Assembly (NCBI GenBank): GCA_947631975.1
Contig: CANRNM010000003.1
Coordinates: 1-46,734, forward strand
DNA length: 46,734 nucleotides
Direction: 5' to 3'
Origin: an uncultured Clostridia bacterium
GTDB taxonomy: Bacteria; Bacillota; Clostridia; Lachnospirales; CAG-274
Part shown: positions 8,801 to 17,402 of the stretch, piece after piece
Numbering within the stretch: position 1 is the stretch's first letter
How the letters are laid out: each line of letters starts with the position of its first letter
Program-made: the position numbers and the translations under genes
The notes under the pieces: generated by a model
Database searches by the model: none
The model's input: the letters and a program-made list of their open reading frames with translations, nothing else
Told to the model about the DNA's origin: nothing

Positions 8801-9939
8801 ATTTTGTCCTCTGCTATGGAGCGCAGAGCTCCGAGCGCAAATTCGATCTCCTTTTCCGTATTGTAATAGGAAAAGCTGAAACGCACCGCGCCCCGCTTTT
8901 CCGTGTCCAGCGCCCTGTGCATGAGGGGCGCGCAGTGCGCTCCCGCTCTCACGCATATTGAATACCTATTCCATAGTATATCCGCGGTCTCCGCCGAGTA
9001 AAGATCTCCTATGTTGAGGGATACCACAGCCGTTCTTTCGCCGCCGAAGCTGCCGTAGAGCTTAACGCCCTTTATTTTTTCAGCCTCGCCGTAAAAATGC
9101 TCCGAAAGCTCCTTTTCTCTTTTGTATATGGCCTTTATGCCCTTTTGGGCTATGAAATCCAGCGACGCGTCAAGCCCCGCTATGCCGTGCGAATTGAGCG
9201 TGCCCGCCTCGTGAGCTTCGGGCATGGACGAGGGGTGCTCCTCATTGAAGCTCTGTATACCGCTGCCGCCCGTTTTAAGCGGAGGAAGCTCCACGCCCTC
9301 TCTTATATATATACCGCCCGTTCCCTGCGGCGCCATAAGCCCCTTGTGTCCCGAAAAGCAGAAAATATCAATGCCGTCTCCTTCTATATCCACGGGAAAA
9401 CAGCCTGCCGTCTGCGCTCCGTCGACCACGAGAAGCAAACCGTGTCTGCGGGCGATATCGGATATTGCAGATATATCCGTTACATTTCCCGTTACGTTTG
9501 AGCTGTGTGTAATGACTATGGCTTTTGTGTCATTTCTTATGGCTTTTTCTATGTCGCTGCAGCTTATGCTTCCCTCGCCGTCAGCGCCTATGAGCGTTAG
9601 CTCTGTGCCGTGAAGCCTGGCGCAGCGGTAAAGAGGGCGCAGAACGGAGTTGTGCTCGCATACTGTCGAAATGCAGTGTCCGCCGTTTTGGAATATGCCG
9701 TTTATGGCTATATTGAGCGCCTCCGTGGCGTTGTGAGTGAAAGAAAGCCTTTCGGGGGACGAAAAGCCCAGAAGCCCCGCAAGCTTTTCCCTTGCGCCGT
9801 ATACGAGCCTTGAAGCCTCGAGCGACGGAGAATGAGCGCCTCTTGAGGGATTGCCGAAGCTGTCGAGAGCGTAAAGCACAGCCTTGCCAACGGCGGGAGG
9901 TCTTTGAAGCGCCGATGCGGCGCAGTCCATGTATATCAT
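8797..9939 (-). CDS. Cysteine desulfurase family protein (EF2568-type, class V aminotransferase)
   Basis: 380 aa; YMDCAASALQRP, SFTHNATEALN, CFSGHKGLMAPQGTGG (PLP lysine), RAGAHCAPLMH motifs. Confidence 0.93.
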   Translation of the reverse strand: MIYMDCAASALQRPPAVGKAVLYALDSFGNPSRGAHSPSLEASRLVYGAREKLAGLLGFSSPERLSFTHNATEALNIAINGIFQNGGHCISTVCEHNSVLRPLYRCARLHGTELTLIGADGEGSISCSDIEKAIRNDTKAIVITHSSNVTGNVTDISAISDIARRHGLLLVVDGAQTAGCFPVDIEGDGIDIFCFSGHKGLMAPQGTGGIYIREGVELPPLKTGGSGIQSFNEEHPSSMPEAHEAGTLNSHGIAGLDASLDFIAQKGIKAIYKREKELSEHFYGEAEKIKGVKLYGSFGGERTAVVSLNIGDLYSAETADILWNRYSICVRAGAHCAPLMHRALDTEKRGAVRFSFSYYNTEKEIEFALGALRSIAEDKI

Positions 9940-10535
9940 GGCTTTATTATGCGCGCTGCGCGCGACATTCTCTCCACTATTTCATACATATTCGTTACCC
10001 CGCCTATTTTAAGCTTTTCGCTGAGTCCATAGTGCTTAAGGCAGGTACCGCAGGTAAGTATCTCAACGCCGTGCTCCGCAAGATAGCTTATATCCTCCAG
10101 AGATGCGGAGCCCTCGCAGGTGAGCTTGGCTCCGCCGTTGTAGAAAAGCACGGCTTCGGGGAGGCTTTCCTGCTGTGTGAGCGCAAATATAAAGCTCTTC
10201 ATGAGCATTGCGCCCAATGTGTCGTCGCCCGAGCCCATAAAGCCCGAGGATATAACGGCTATGCTTCCTCCGGATTCGGCTGCGGCGGGAGCCTGCTCCT
10301 CCTTTTCGGTCTGCTCCTCGCCCACCGTCATTATAACGCTGTAAAGCTCGTCGCTTATTTTTTTGCTTTTGACCTTGTAGCCCTTTTGGTTTGCCATTTT
10401 GGTGAGGTTCTGCACGGCTATTTCGTTGTCCACGAGCGTTTCCACCGTGCCCGAGCCCTTAAGCTCCTTTATGGCGTTCTTTGTCTTTACCACCGGTATG
10501 GGGCAAACATCGCCCACCGCGTCTATTTTTATCAT
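9936..10535 (-). CDS. yedF: Sulfurtransferase-like selenium metabolism protein YedF
   Basis: 199 aa; TusA-like DAVGDVCPIPVVKTKNAI N-terminus plus DsrE-like C-terminal domain; next to selD. Confidence 0.9.
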   Translation of the reverse strand: MIKIDAVGDVCPIPVVKTKNAIKELKGSGTVETLVDNEIAVQNLTKMANQKGYKVKSKKISDELYSVIMTVGEEQTEKEEQAPAAAESGGSIAVISSGFMGSGDDTLGAMLMKSFIFALTQQESLPEAVLFYNGGAKLTCEGSASLEDISYLAEHGVEILTCGTCLKHYGLSEKLKIGGVTNMYEIVERMSRAARIIKP

Positions 10536-10548
10536 AATTTAGCTCCTT

Positions 10549-11571
10549 TCAGCTCACATATATTTCATTTTTGTCTTTTGCTGTTATTTCGCCTATTATA
10601 GAGGCGGGCATACCCGCCGAGCGAAGCTCCTCCGCGAGCCCTTCGCCCTCGTCGGCGCCTATGGATATGAGCAGACCGCCCGATGTCTGGGGGTCGAAAA
10701 GTATCTCCTCCACAGCGAAGGGTATATTGTTGAACTCAATATATTGCTCCGTGAAGTTCCTGTTTCTCTGCGCCGCCGCAGTCAGCAGAAATTCGTCCGC
10801 ATAGTCGAGCGCCCGGCGTATAACGGGAACGCTTCCGCTTATTATATGCGCCGACAGCCTGCCCGAGAGCATTTCGTGAAGGTGTCCCATAAGCCCGAAG
10901 CCCGTAACATCCGTGCAGGCGTTTACATTGTACTTCCTGCATATTTCCGAGGCGTATTTATTGAGTGCCGTCATGGAGGCAACAGCCTCGTCCATGGCGT
11001 CCTGCGAGGCTTCGCCCGCTCTTGAAGCCGTGCATACTATCCCCACGCCCAGCTTTTTGGTGAGTATGAGCACATCGCCTTGCTTAGCCGTGTTGTTGGC
11101 AAGTATCCTTTTGGGCGAAACTATGCCGTTTACGGAAAGCCCGTACTTCACATCGCTGTCGTTTATGGAGTGTCCGCCTGCGAGTATCCCGCCCGCTTCT
11201 ATCACCTTTTCGGCTCCGCCCTGCATTATCCTTCCCAGTATGTTCATGTCCATTTTTTCGGGGAAGCACACTATGTTGAGCGCCGTTATAACGTCGGCGC
11301 CCATGGCGTAAATATCGCTTAGAGCGTTTGCCGCCGCTATCTTGCCGAAGGTGTAGGGGTCCTCCACCATGGGCGGGAAGAAATCAAGCGTCTGCACAAC
11401 GGCTATATCCTCCGTAATTTTATACACTGCTGCGTCATCACGGCTGTCATAGCCCACCATGAGGTTGGCGTCATATTCGCCCCTCGGGAGCTTTTCAAGC
11501 ACCTTTGAGAGCACGCCCGCGCCGAGCTTTGCCGTACAGCCTCCGCCCTTGCAGAACACGATATCACTCAT
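10549..11571 (-). CDS. selD: Selenide, water dikinase SelD (Cys form)
   Basis: 340 aa; [14 protein letters not shown] (catalytic Cys/Lys region), [46 protein letters not shown]. Confidence 0.97.
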   Translation of the reverse strand: MSDIVFCKGGGCTAKLGAGVLSKVLEKLPRGEYDANLMVGYDSRDDAAVYKITEDIAVVQTLDFFPPMVEDPYTFGKIAAANALSDIYAMGADVITALNIVCFPEKMDMNILGRIMQGGAEKVIEAGGILAGGHSINDSDVKYGLSVNGIVSPKRILANNTAKQGDVLILTKKLGVGIVCTASRAGEASQDAMDEAVASMTALNKYASEICRKYNVNACTDVTGFGLMGHLHEMLSGRLSAHIISGSVPVIRRALDYADEFLLTAAAQRNRNFTEQYIEFNNIPFAVEEILFDPQTSGGLLISIGADEGEGLAEELRSAGMPASIIGEITAKDKNEIYVS

Positions 11572-12298
11572 AAAATTTCCCCTCCTTAAGAGCGGATATT
11601 ATAACATCCGAAACACCGTTTTTGTTGAGAAGCTCTTTTATGTAAAGAGCGTCCTTCAATAAATCTTCATTGTCGCATTTATTCAGCAGGGCATAATATC
11701 TCATGCCCTCCGTGTTTTTTCTCTGTCCCTCGTAAGACGAGAGCATAAGGGCTATGTCCTCCGCCGTTATTATATGCTCCTCATCGCAGCCGAGAAGCTC
11801 TGCCGCCCTTTCCGCCCTGAAGCAGGCGTCTTTAAGCCTCCTGCCGAGAGCGTCGAGCCCCGCCGAGCCTATCGCAATGTCGCTTTTTGGATATATGGCG
11901 GGCTCGTGGCTTTCGGGAGCCTTGAAGGACAGGGTCTTTGCGCCGTCAGCCTCTATGATAACGCTGTCCGCCATGGATATATATTCCCCTATATTTTCGG
12001 GAGCTGTGAGCTTGTTATCACTGCTTTTTCTGCCTATCACGGCATAGCGTCCCTTCTGCCAAAGGCGCCTTATTTCCTCGGCGTTTTCGGCTTCAAAGCG
12101 AGCAGGGCGCAGTATGTGGGCTGTGGTGGTAACAAGGGTGTTGTGTCCCCTCCCGGCGTATTGCTCCGCCAAGAAATACATAAGCGTTGTCTTTCCGCCC
12201 GCGCCCACTATGGATATTATATGTCCTTTCTCGGCGAGAAAGGGGAATATCTTTTCAAGCCGGTCGGCATTTTTTTCATTTATACAGCGGTTTGTCAT
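11564..12298 (-). CDS. yqeC: Selenium cofactor biosynthesis protein YqeC
   Basis: 244 aa; [21 protein letters not shown]-loop, [27 protein letters not shown]. Confidence 0.92.
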   Translation of the reverse strand: MTNRCINEKNADRLEKIFPFLAEKGHIISIVGAGGKTTLMYFLAEQYAGRGHNTLVTTTAHILRPARFEAENAEEIRRLWQKGRYAVIGRKSSDNKLTAPENIGEYISMADSVIIEADGAKTLSFKAPESHEPAIYPKSDIAIGSAGLDALGRRLKDACFRAERAAELLGCDEEHIITAEDIALMLSSYEGQRKNTEGMRYYALLNKCDNEDLLKDALYIKELLNKNGVSDVIISALKEGKFYE

Positions 12299-12419
12299 AT
12301 ACTAACCTCCGGGCATATACTAATATTATTCTACAACATACTGCAAATTTTTTCAATATTTACAACTCAAATAAATTCTGCTATACTTGATATATCTATT
12401 ATTTTATGGAAGTGATGAT

Positions 12420-13022
12420 ATGACTAACGAGCTCAGGCTTTTTAAAATAGACAATATGATAGGCTGGGATCAGGAGCAGTTTTCCGACTGGTGGATGAAC
12501 AAGGGCGGCTGCGGAGCCGTTACCGCCTGCGACTGCTGTATATATCTGGCAAGGGAATTCGGCATGACAGAGCTATATCCCTTCGACTGCGAAAGCCTCA
12601 CAAGAGAGGACTATATAAGCTTTTCAAAAATAATGAAGCCCTATTTGAGCCCAAGGATATCGGGCATAAATACTCTTGAAATATTTATAGACGGCTTTAA
12701 CGAATATTTAAACGGCGCAGGCTGTGCAAATTTGGAAATGACGGCGCTATACAGCAGCTGTGAATATGAGGCCTACAAAAACGCCGTTAAAACACAGCTT
12801 GACAAAAGGCTCCCCGTGCCTTATCTCAACCTTAAGCACAAAAATCCCATATTTGACGACTTTGTGTGGCATTGGTTCTGGCTGGCGGGCTATACCGAGG
12901 TCGAAGATATATTCATGGTAAAAATAATATCCTACGGCGAATACAAGTGGTTCGACCTAAGAGAGCTGTGGGACAGCGGCTACAGCGCAAAGGGCGGTAT
13001 AGTGCTCCTTGACATAGTGTGA
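12420..13022 (+). CDS. Uncharacterised protein, putative papain-fold/C39-like cysteine peptidase
   Basis: 200 aa from ATG 12420 after a GGAAG RBS-like sequence; GGCGAVTAC candidate nucleophile and WHWFWLAGY...VKIISYGEYKWFDLRELW C-terminal His region. Confidence 0.6.
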   Translation: MTNELRLFKIDNMIGWDQEQFSDWWMNKGGCGAVTACDCCIYLAREFGMTELYPFDCESLTREDYISFSKIMKPYLSPRISGINTLEIFIDGFNEYLNGAGCANLEMTALYSSCEYEAYKNAVKTQLDKRLPVPYLNLKHKNPIFDDFVWHWFWLAGYTEVEDIFMVKIISYGEYKWFDLRELWDSGYSAKGGIVLLDIV

Positions 13023-13039
13023 AAAAAAATAAAGGCTCC

Positions 13040-13498
13040 TTAGCTCGGATGCCTTCTTTCGAGCTCAAGAAGCCTTTTTTTGATGTCCGTTCCGCCCGCG
13101 TAGCCCACAAGGCTGCCGTCTGCGCCTATCACTCTGTGGCAGGGAATGACTATCATTATGGGGTTTTTGTTGTTGGCTCCGCCCACAGCCCTGCACGCTC
13201 TTGGATTTCCTATGAGCTTGGCTATTTCGCCGTAGCTTCGGGTCTCGCCGTAGGGTATTGTGCAGAGCGCGCGCCACACCTTTTTTTGAAATTCCGTGCC
13301 CTCGGGCGCAAGAGGGAGAGTAAATTCTGTTAATTTCCCTTCAAAATATTCCTTAAGCTCAAATAATGCCTTCTTCTGAAGCCTTGAGGGCTCGCCCTGC
13401 GACAAGTCGCCGTCGGTGAGGCATATTTCCGTTACAGCCTCGCCGTTGTCGCTTATTTTCATACTGCCTAAGGGCGATGAAAAAACATAATAACTCAA
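13040..13498 (-). CDS. ogt: Methylated-DNA--[protein]-cysteine S-methyltransferase
   Basis: IPCHRVIGADGSLVGYAGG and PYGETRSYGEIAKLIGNPRACRAVGGA; TTG start at 13498 with AGGAG RBS fits better than the track ORF start, which overlaps the upstream kinase gene. Confidence 0.92.
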   Translation of the reverse strand: MSYYVFSSPLGSMKISDNGEAVTEICLTDGDLSQGEPSRLQKKALFELKEYFEGKLTEFTLPLAPEGTEFQKKVWRALCTIPYGETRSYGEIAKLIGNPRACRAVGGANNKNPIMIVIPCHRVIGADGSLVGYAGGTDIKKRLLELERRHPS

Positions 13499-13514
13499 TT
13501 TAACAGCTCCTTTT

Positions 13515-14354
13515 TTAAATGCGGGATATTCTCTTTTCGGCATAGTCCACCGAGAGAGTGAGGGCTTCCTCGTAGCCTCTGCCGTCAAGCACATAGTGAA
13601 TGAAGGCGGCAAGCATTGTGTCTCCCGCTCCCACCGTATTTTTCACCTTAACTCCGTTGCCCTCGGCATAATAGCTTTCTTCGGCGTTCACAAACACCGC
13701 GCCCCTCTTGCCCATGGACACGAGCACATTCTGCGCGCCCATGTCGCAGAGCCTTCTGCCGTAGAGCACGGCGTCGTCGTATGTGTCCACACTGCAGCCG
13801 AATATTTCGCCCAGCTCCGCATTGTTGGGCTTTATGAGATAGGGCTTGTATTTCAAAGTATTTGTGAGCAGACTGCCCGTTGCGTCAACTATGAATTTTC
13901 CCTCGGCATTTTCCATTATATAGGCGTAAATGTCCTTATCAAGCCCGTTGCACACAGAGCCCGAAAGCACCACATAGTCGTCCTCCTTGGTGCTTGAGAG
14001 CATGCAAAGCCTGTCCACATCGCTCTTTGAGGCTATGCATCCGCTGCCGTTTATGGCGGTCTCGCTCTCTCCCACAAGCTTTATGTTTATTCTGGAATTT
14101 CCCAGCACCTTTATGAATTTATGCGGTATTGCCGCCTTGTCAAGCTCCTCCGTTATGGCTTTTCCAACGGTGCCTGCCATAAGTCCGCAGGCAATGCTTT
14201 CAACGCCAAGCTCCTTTAGCACTATGGACACATTTATACCCTTTCCGCCCACGCGGAGAGTTTCGGAATGGCTCCTGTTTATCCTGCCCTTGCCGAGGCT
14301 GTCGACCTCCATTATATAGTCGAGGCTGGGATTTAATGTAAATGTGTATATCAT
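13515..14354 (-). CDS. PfkB-family hexose kinase (1-phosphofructokinase / tagatose-6-phosphate kinase-like)
   Basis: 279 aa; [43 protein letters not shown]. Confidence 0.9.
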   Translation of the reverse strand: MIYTFTLNPSLDYIMEVDSLGKGRINRSHSETLRVGGKGINVSIVLKELGVESIACGLMAGTVGKAITEELDKAAIPHKFIKVLGNSRINIKLVGESETAINGSGCIASKSDVDRLCMLSSTKEDDYVVLSGSVCNGLDKDIYAYIMENAEGKFIVDATGSLLTNTLKYKPYLIKPNNAELGEIFGCSVDTYDDAVLYGRRLCDMGAQNVLVSMGKRGAVFVNAEESYYAEGNGVKVKNTVGAGDTMLAAFIHYVLDGRGYEEALTLSVDYAEKRISRI

Positions 14355-14944
14355 TTATATTCCTCCTGATTTGCAAAAGTAACCGTAGACCTTTCGGCGT
14401 CCATGGACTCCACAATGGCGAGGGATTCGAGATGATAGCCCAGGTTTCTTATGGTCCTTCCGCCGTTTTGGAAACCCTTTTCTATAACTATGCCTATGCC
14501 CTCTACCTTTGCGCCCGCGTCGTTCACTATGGATATAAGCCCCTGGAGAGCGCAGCCGTTTGCAAGAAAATCGTCAATTATAAGCACTCTGTCGTCGGAA
14601 TTGAGGAAGCTCTTTGAAACCACAACCTGATTTTTGCACTTATGCGTGAACGACTCCACCTCTGCCATGTACACGTCGCCTTCTATATTTATGCTTTTAG
14701 ACTTCTTTGCAAACACCACGGGCACGCCGAAGTGCTTTGCCGCAACGCAGGCTATGCCTATGCCCGAGGCTTCTATAGTTATTATTTTGTTTATATCGCA
14801 GTCCTTAAACCTTTTTTTGAACTCCTTGCCTATCTCGTCAAAAAGCTCTATGTCCATCTGGTGATTCAGAAAGCTGTCCACCTTTAACACATTGCCTTCT
14901 CTCACCACTCCGTCGCGGAGTATTCTTTCTTCCAGAAAATTCAT
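14351..14944 (-). CDS. xpt: Xanthine phosphoribosyltransferase
   Basis: 197 aa; [33 protein letters not shown]-terminus, [21 protein letters not shown] loop. Confidence 0.92.
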   Translation of the reverse strand: MNFLEERILRDGVVREGNVLKVDSFLNHQMDIELFDEIGKEFKKRFKDCDINKIITIEASGIGIACVAAKHFGVPVVFAKKSKSINIEGDVYMAEVESFTHKCKNQVVVSKSFLNSDDRVLIIDDFLANGCALQGLISIVNDAGAKVEGIGIVIEKGFQNGGRTIRNLGYHLESLAIVESMDAERSTVTFANQEEYK

Positions 14945-15121
14945 AGCCTTCTCCTTTCAAACAAGTTTATTTAACATTATTATATATAAATTGACGGCAA
15001 TTTGCAATATATTTATTCACAGGGAAATAAAAACCCATTCACTCCCTTAATGTAGGGGCGAACGCAGGGGCTGTCCTGCGAAGCCGGGACTGTCCCCAAA
15101 GTTAGGATAAACCTATCAGCC

Positions 15122-15217
15122 GGGGACAGTCCCGCAGTGTCCAAAACTTATTGACTGCCGGCAGCAAAAAAATACCATAACAGAGAGCAGACAACATTCA
15201 TTTTCGGGACAGTCCCC
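15122..15217 (+). repeat. 96-bp repeat bounded by GGGGACAGTCCC palindromes, copy 1
   Basis: Shares GGGGACAGTCCCGCAG, TATTGACTG, ATAACAGAGA-CAGACAA and TTTTCGGGACAGTCCCC with the inverted copy at 43378-43474. Confidence 0.75.
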
Positions 15218-15241
15218 GTTCTCGCACAAATTGCACTATTT

Positions 15242-15270
15242 TTATGTAGGGGCGACCTGTGGTCGCCCGC
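15242..15270. repeat. Dispersed palindromic repeat TGTAGGGGCG...CGCCCG
   Basis: Similar sequences near 16925-16950, 19380-19410 and 19502-19527. Confidence 0.6.
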
Positions 15271-15273
15271 AAA

Positions 15274-15304
15274 AAAAGAACCGACCCTCAAGCCGGTTCT
15301 TTAC
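15274..15304 (-). terminator. Terminator of the rpsF-ssb-rpsR operon
   Basis: AAAGAACCGGCTTGAGGGTCGGTTCTTTTTTT on the minus strand after the rpsR stop. Confidence 0.8.
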
Positions 15305-15312
15305 TCTTTTAA

Positions 15313-15543
15313 TTACTCTGCCACATAAGCCATGAGCGCAACGTGTCTTGCCCTCTTTACGGCTGTAGTGAGAAGTCTCTGATGCTTAGCGCAGTTGCCT
15401 GTTATTCTTCTGGGCAATATCTTACCTCTTTCGGAAACAAACTTCCTGAGCTTGGCAACATCCTTGTAATCTATAGAAGTAGCCTTCTCTGCGCAGAAAA
15501 CGCAGACCTTCTTCTTTCTCCTGCCACGCTTTTTATTTATCAT
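15313..15543 (-). CDS. rpsR: 30S ribosomal protein S18 (Zn-ribbon, C+ type)
   Basis: [68 protein letters not shown] favours the start at 15543 over the longer track ORF. Confidence 0.97.
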   Translation of the reverse strand: MINKKRGRRKKKVCVFCAEKATSIDYKDVAKLRKFVSERGKILPRRITGNCAKHQRLLTTAVKRARHVALMAYVAE

Positions 15544-15585
15544 AGCAATATCCTCCTTACTTAAAAAATCCAAAAATTCCGCTTA

Positions 15586-16041
15586 TCAGAACGGTAAGTC
15601 CTCGTCGTCGGCGTCGCTGTCTATGCTGAAGCCTGCGGAGGGCATCTGTACGGGAGCGCTCGGAGCCTCGCTTGCTCCAAAGCCCTGCTGAGCCTGTGAA
15701 GCCTCTCTCTCGGCTCTGCTCTCCAAGAAGTCAAAGTCGTCCACCACTACCTCGGTAACATATCTCTTGTTGTCCTGCTGGTCCTGGTAGCTCCTTGTCT
15801 GTATCCTGCCCTGAACGGCTATTCTGTTGCCCTTGCGGAAATACTGCCCTATGTTTTCGCCTCGTCTGCCGAAAGCCACGCAGTTTATGAAGTCCGCCGT
15901 GGGCTCGCCCTCCTGCCTGTTTCTGGAGTAGGGCTTATCTACAGCCACCGAAAAGCTGCATACCGCCAAGGGCTCTGCGCCCTGCGAATATCTCACCTCG
16001 GGGTCTCTCGCCATTCTGCCTATCAATATAACTCTGTTCAC
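15586..16041 (-). CDS. ssb: Single-stranded DNA-binding protein
   Basis: MNRVILIGRMARDPEVRYSQG... C-terminal DEDLPF. Confidence 0.97.
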   Translation of the reverse strand: MNRVILIGRMARDPEVRYSQGAEPLAVCSFSVAVDKPYSRNRQEGEPTADFINCVAFGRRGENIGQYFRKGNRIAVQGRIQTRSYQDQQDNKRYVTEVVVDDFDFLESRAEREASQAQQGFGASEAPSAPVQMPSAGFSIDSDADDEDLPF

Positions 16042-16055
16042 AATGACGCCCCCTT

Positions 16056-16343
16056 TTAGTCCTCATCGCTGACAATGAGATAACGGAGAACCTGCTCGTT
16101 GATACGCATACGAGACTCTATCTCTGCGGGAGCAGTGGGCTCTGCGCTGAACTTGATGAACTCGTAAATACCCTCGTTCACCTTCTGAATTTCGTAAGCA
16201 AGTCTTCTCTTTCCCCAATCGTCAATGTTCTCAACGCTGCCGCCGAATCTCTCTATAAGAGCCTTAACGCCCTCGCGAGCCGCTGCTAACGCCTCCTCGT
16301 CCAAAGATGGGGAATAAACTACACAAAGTTCATACTTTTTCAT
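16056..16343 (-). CDS. rpsF: 30S ribosomal protein S6
   Basis: MKKYELCVVYSPSLDEEA...WGKRRLAYEIQKVNEGIYEFIKF; operon with ssb-rpsR. Confidence 0.97.
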   Translation of the reverse strand: MKKYELCVVYSPSLDEEALAAAREGVKALIERFGGSVENIDDWGKRRLAYEIQKVNEGIYEFIKFSAEPTAPAEIESRMRINEQVLRYLIVSDED

Positions 16344-16509
16344 CTTTTTGCACCTCCTTCTGGTCTTTGACCCTTGCCCTCGGCAAGAGTAAGGATAAAA
16401 TTACCTGTGATTTGCCACGAAGCTTATTTTATCATATAAATATAAGGAAGTCAAGAGGTTTTTTGCAGGCTTTTTGCAGCGCTTTTTTGGAAAATGTGAT
16501 AGTCTTTGC

Positions 16510-16538
16510 TTGACATATGGTATAAATTATGTTATCAT
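16510..16538 (+). promoter_or_regulatory. Sigma70-type promoter for a candidate antitoxin RNA
   Basis: TTGACA - 17 nt - TATCAT. Confidence 0.65.
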
Positions 16539-16544
16539 ATAAGC

Positions 16545-16640
16545 ACAAAGGGAACAACATACAGTTGTCCCTCTAAAGTTTGGTTATATTAAATAGCCGT
16601 TATTTAGTTGGAGAAGAACTGAAAGCGGCTATTTTAATAT
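16545..16640 (+). ncRNA. Candidate antisense (antitoxin) RNA with two stem-loops, the second a possible bidirectional terminator
   Basis: GGGAACAACATACAGTTGTCCC hairpin, then AAATAGCCGTTATTTAGTTGGAGAAGAACTGAAAGCGGCTATTTT, directly downstream of the plus-strand promoter. Confidence 0.5.
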
Positions 16641-16718
16641 GCAAAGAATTAAATATGTAAATATCAATACATCTCTGCAAAGCAGCAGAAACAGTATCAA
16701 TTTTAAATACTTTTTCAT
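16629..16718 (-). CDS. Candidate 29-aa hydrophobic type I toxin-like peptide (not in the ORF track)
   Basis: MKKYLKLILFLLLCRDVLIFTYLILCILK*; stop codon overlaps the terminator stem; AGGGGG upstream; an in-frame upstream ATG would give 37 aa, so the start is uncertain. Confidence 0.5.
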   Translation of the reverse strand: MKKYLKLILFLLLCRDVLIFTYLILCILK

Positions 16719-16866
16719 TATACATACTATTCCCCCTTTCATAGAATCCCAAACATTTTTATCCTATAACATAGGCATCAAACCTTTGAAATCATATTAA
16801 GAGGAGGGACAACCGCATTAAGTCATACCCTTTGTGAGATCAAGGCTTTTGCCCATCCCTAAAATT

Positions 16867-16895
16867 ATTATAGCATAATATGGAAGCTGTTTCAA
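16867..16895 (-). promoter_or_regulatory. Sigma70-type promoter for the candidate toxin mRNA
   Basis: Minus strand TTGAAA - 17 nt - TATAAT, convergent with the plus-strand promoter at 16510. Confidence 0.6.
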
Positions 16896-17152
16896 TGATA
16901 AATGTATAAAGAGGTGTATTTTCTGCGGGCGTGCAATGCACTCCCCTACAGGCAAGTGCAGAGGTTTATATTACATTATGAATTATTTTGTCCGTGCGAG
17001 CCGTTTGTCTGAGCCGTAGGCTCAGGTAACGAAAAGCTCGCACTGTAACGATTCTTTTGTGCGGTATTAATTCCACTAAACTAATGGGCACAAAAGCCGT
17101 TAGGGGTGTGGGGCGACTCGGAACGCCCCACGCTTTTTGCTTCTTTTTGTGC

Positions 17153-17225
17153 GCAAAAAGAAGAGAAAGAAATCTTTTATGCAAAAAGAAGAGAAAGAAA
17201 TTTTTTACGCAAAAAGAAGAATAAA
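17153..17225. repeat. 28-bp tandem repeat (~2.6 copies)
   Basis: GCAAAAAGAAGAGAAAGAAATCTTTTAT repeats starting at 17153, 17181 and 17209. Confidence 0.8.
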
Positions 17226-17402
17226 ATTTTACTTGCTTTTTTAAAAGCGAGGGAATAGCCTCGCAACATCAATAAAAACTCCCCCTTCATATTGTATAAA
17301 ATTAACAAATTTTTAATAATCAACATTATACCTCTTGAAAAGCAAAAAACGTTGTGATATGATAAAAATAGCGACAAATGCGATTTATAAGGATGGTTTT
17401 TT

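Noticed and set aside
9792-10601. 269-aa plus-strand ORF over the desulfurase/yedF region
   Set aside because: Antisense shadow of two clear selenium-cluster genes.
10549-11571. Selenocysteine in SelD
   Set aside because: The catalytic position is encoded as Cys (KGGGCTAK) with no in-frame TGA, so no evidence for Sec.
14945-15060. Purine riboswitch upstream of xpt
   Set aside because: Expected by analogy with Bacillus, but no matching conserved structure was seen in the short leader; likewise none upstream of the permease or purC.
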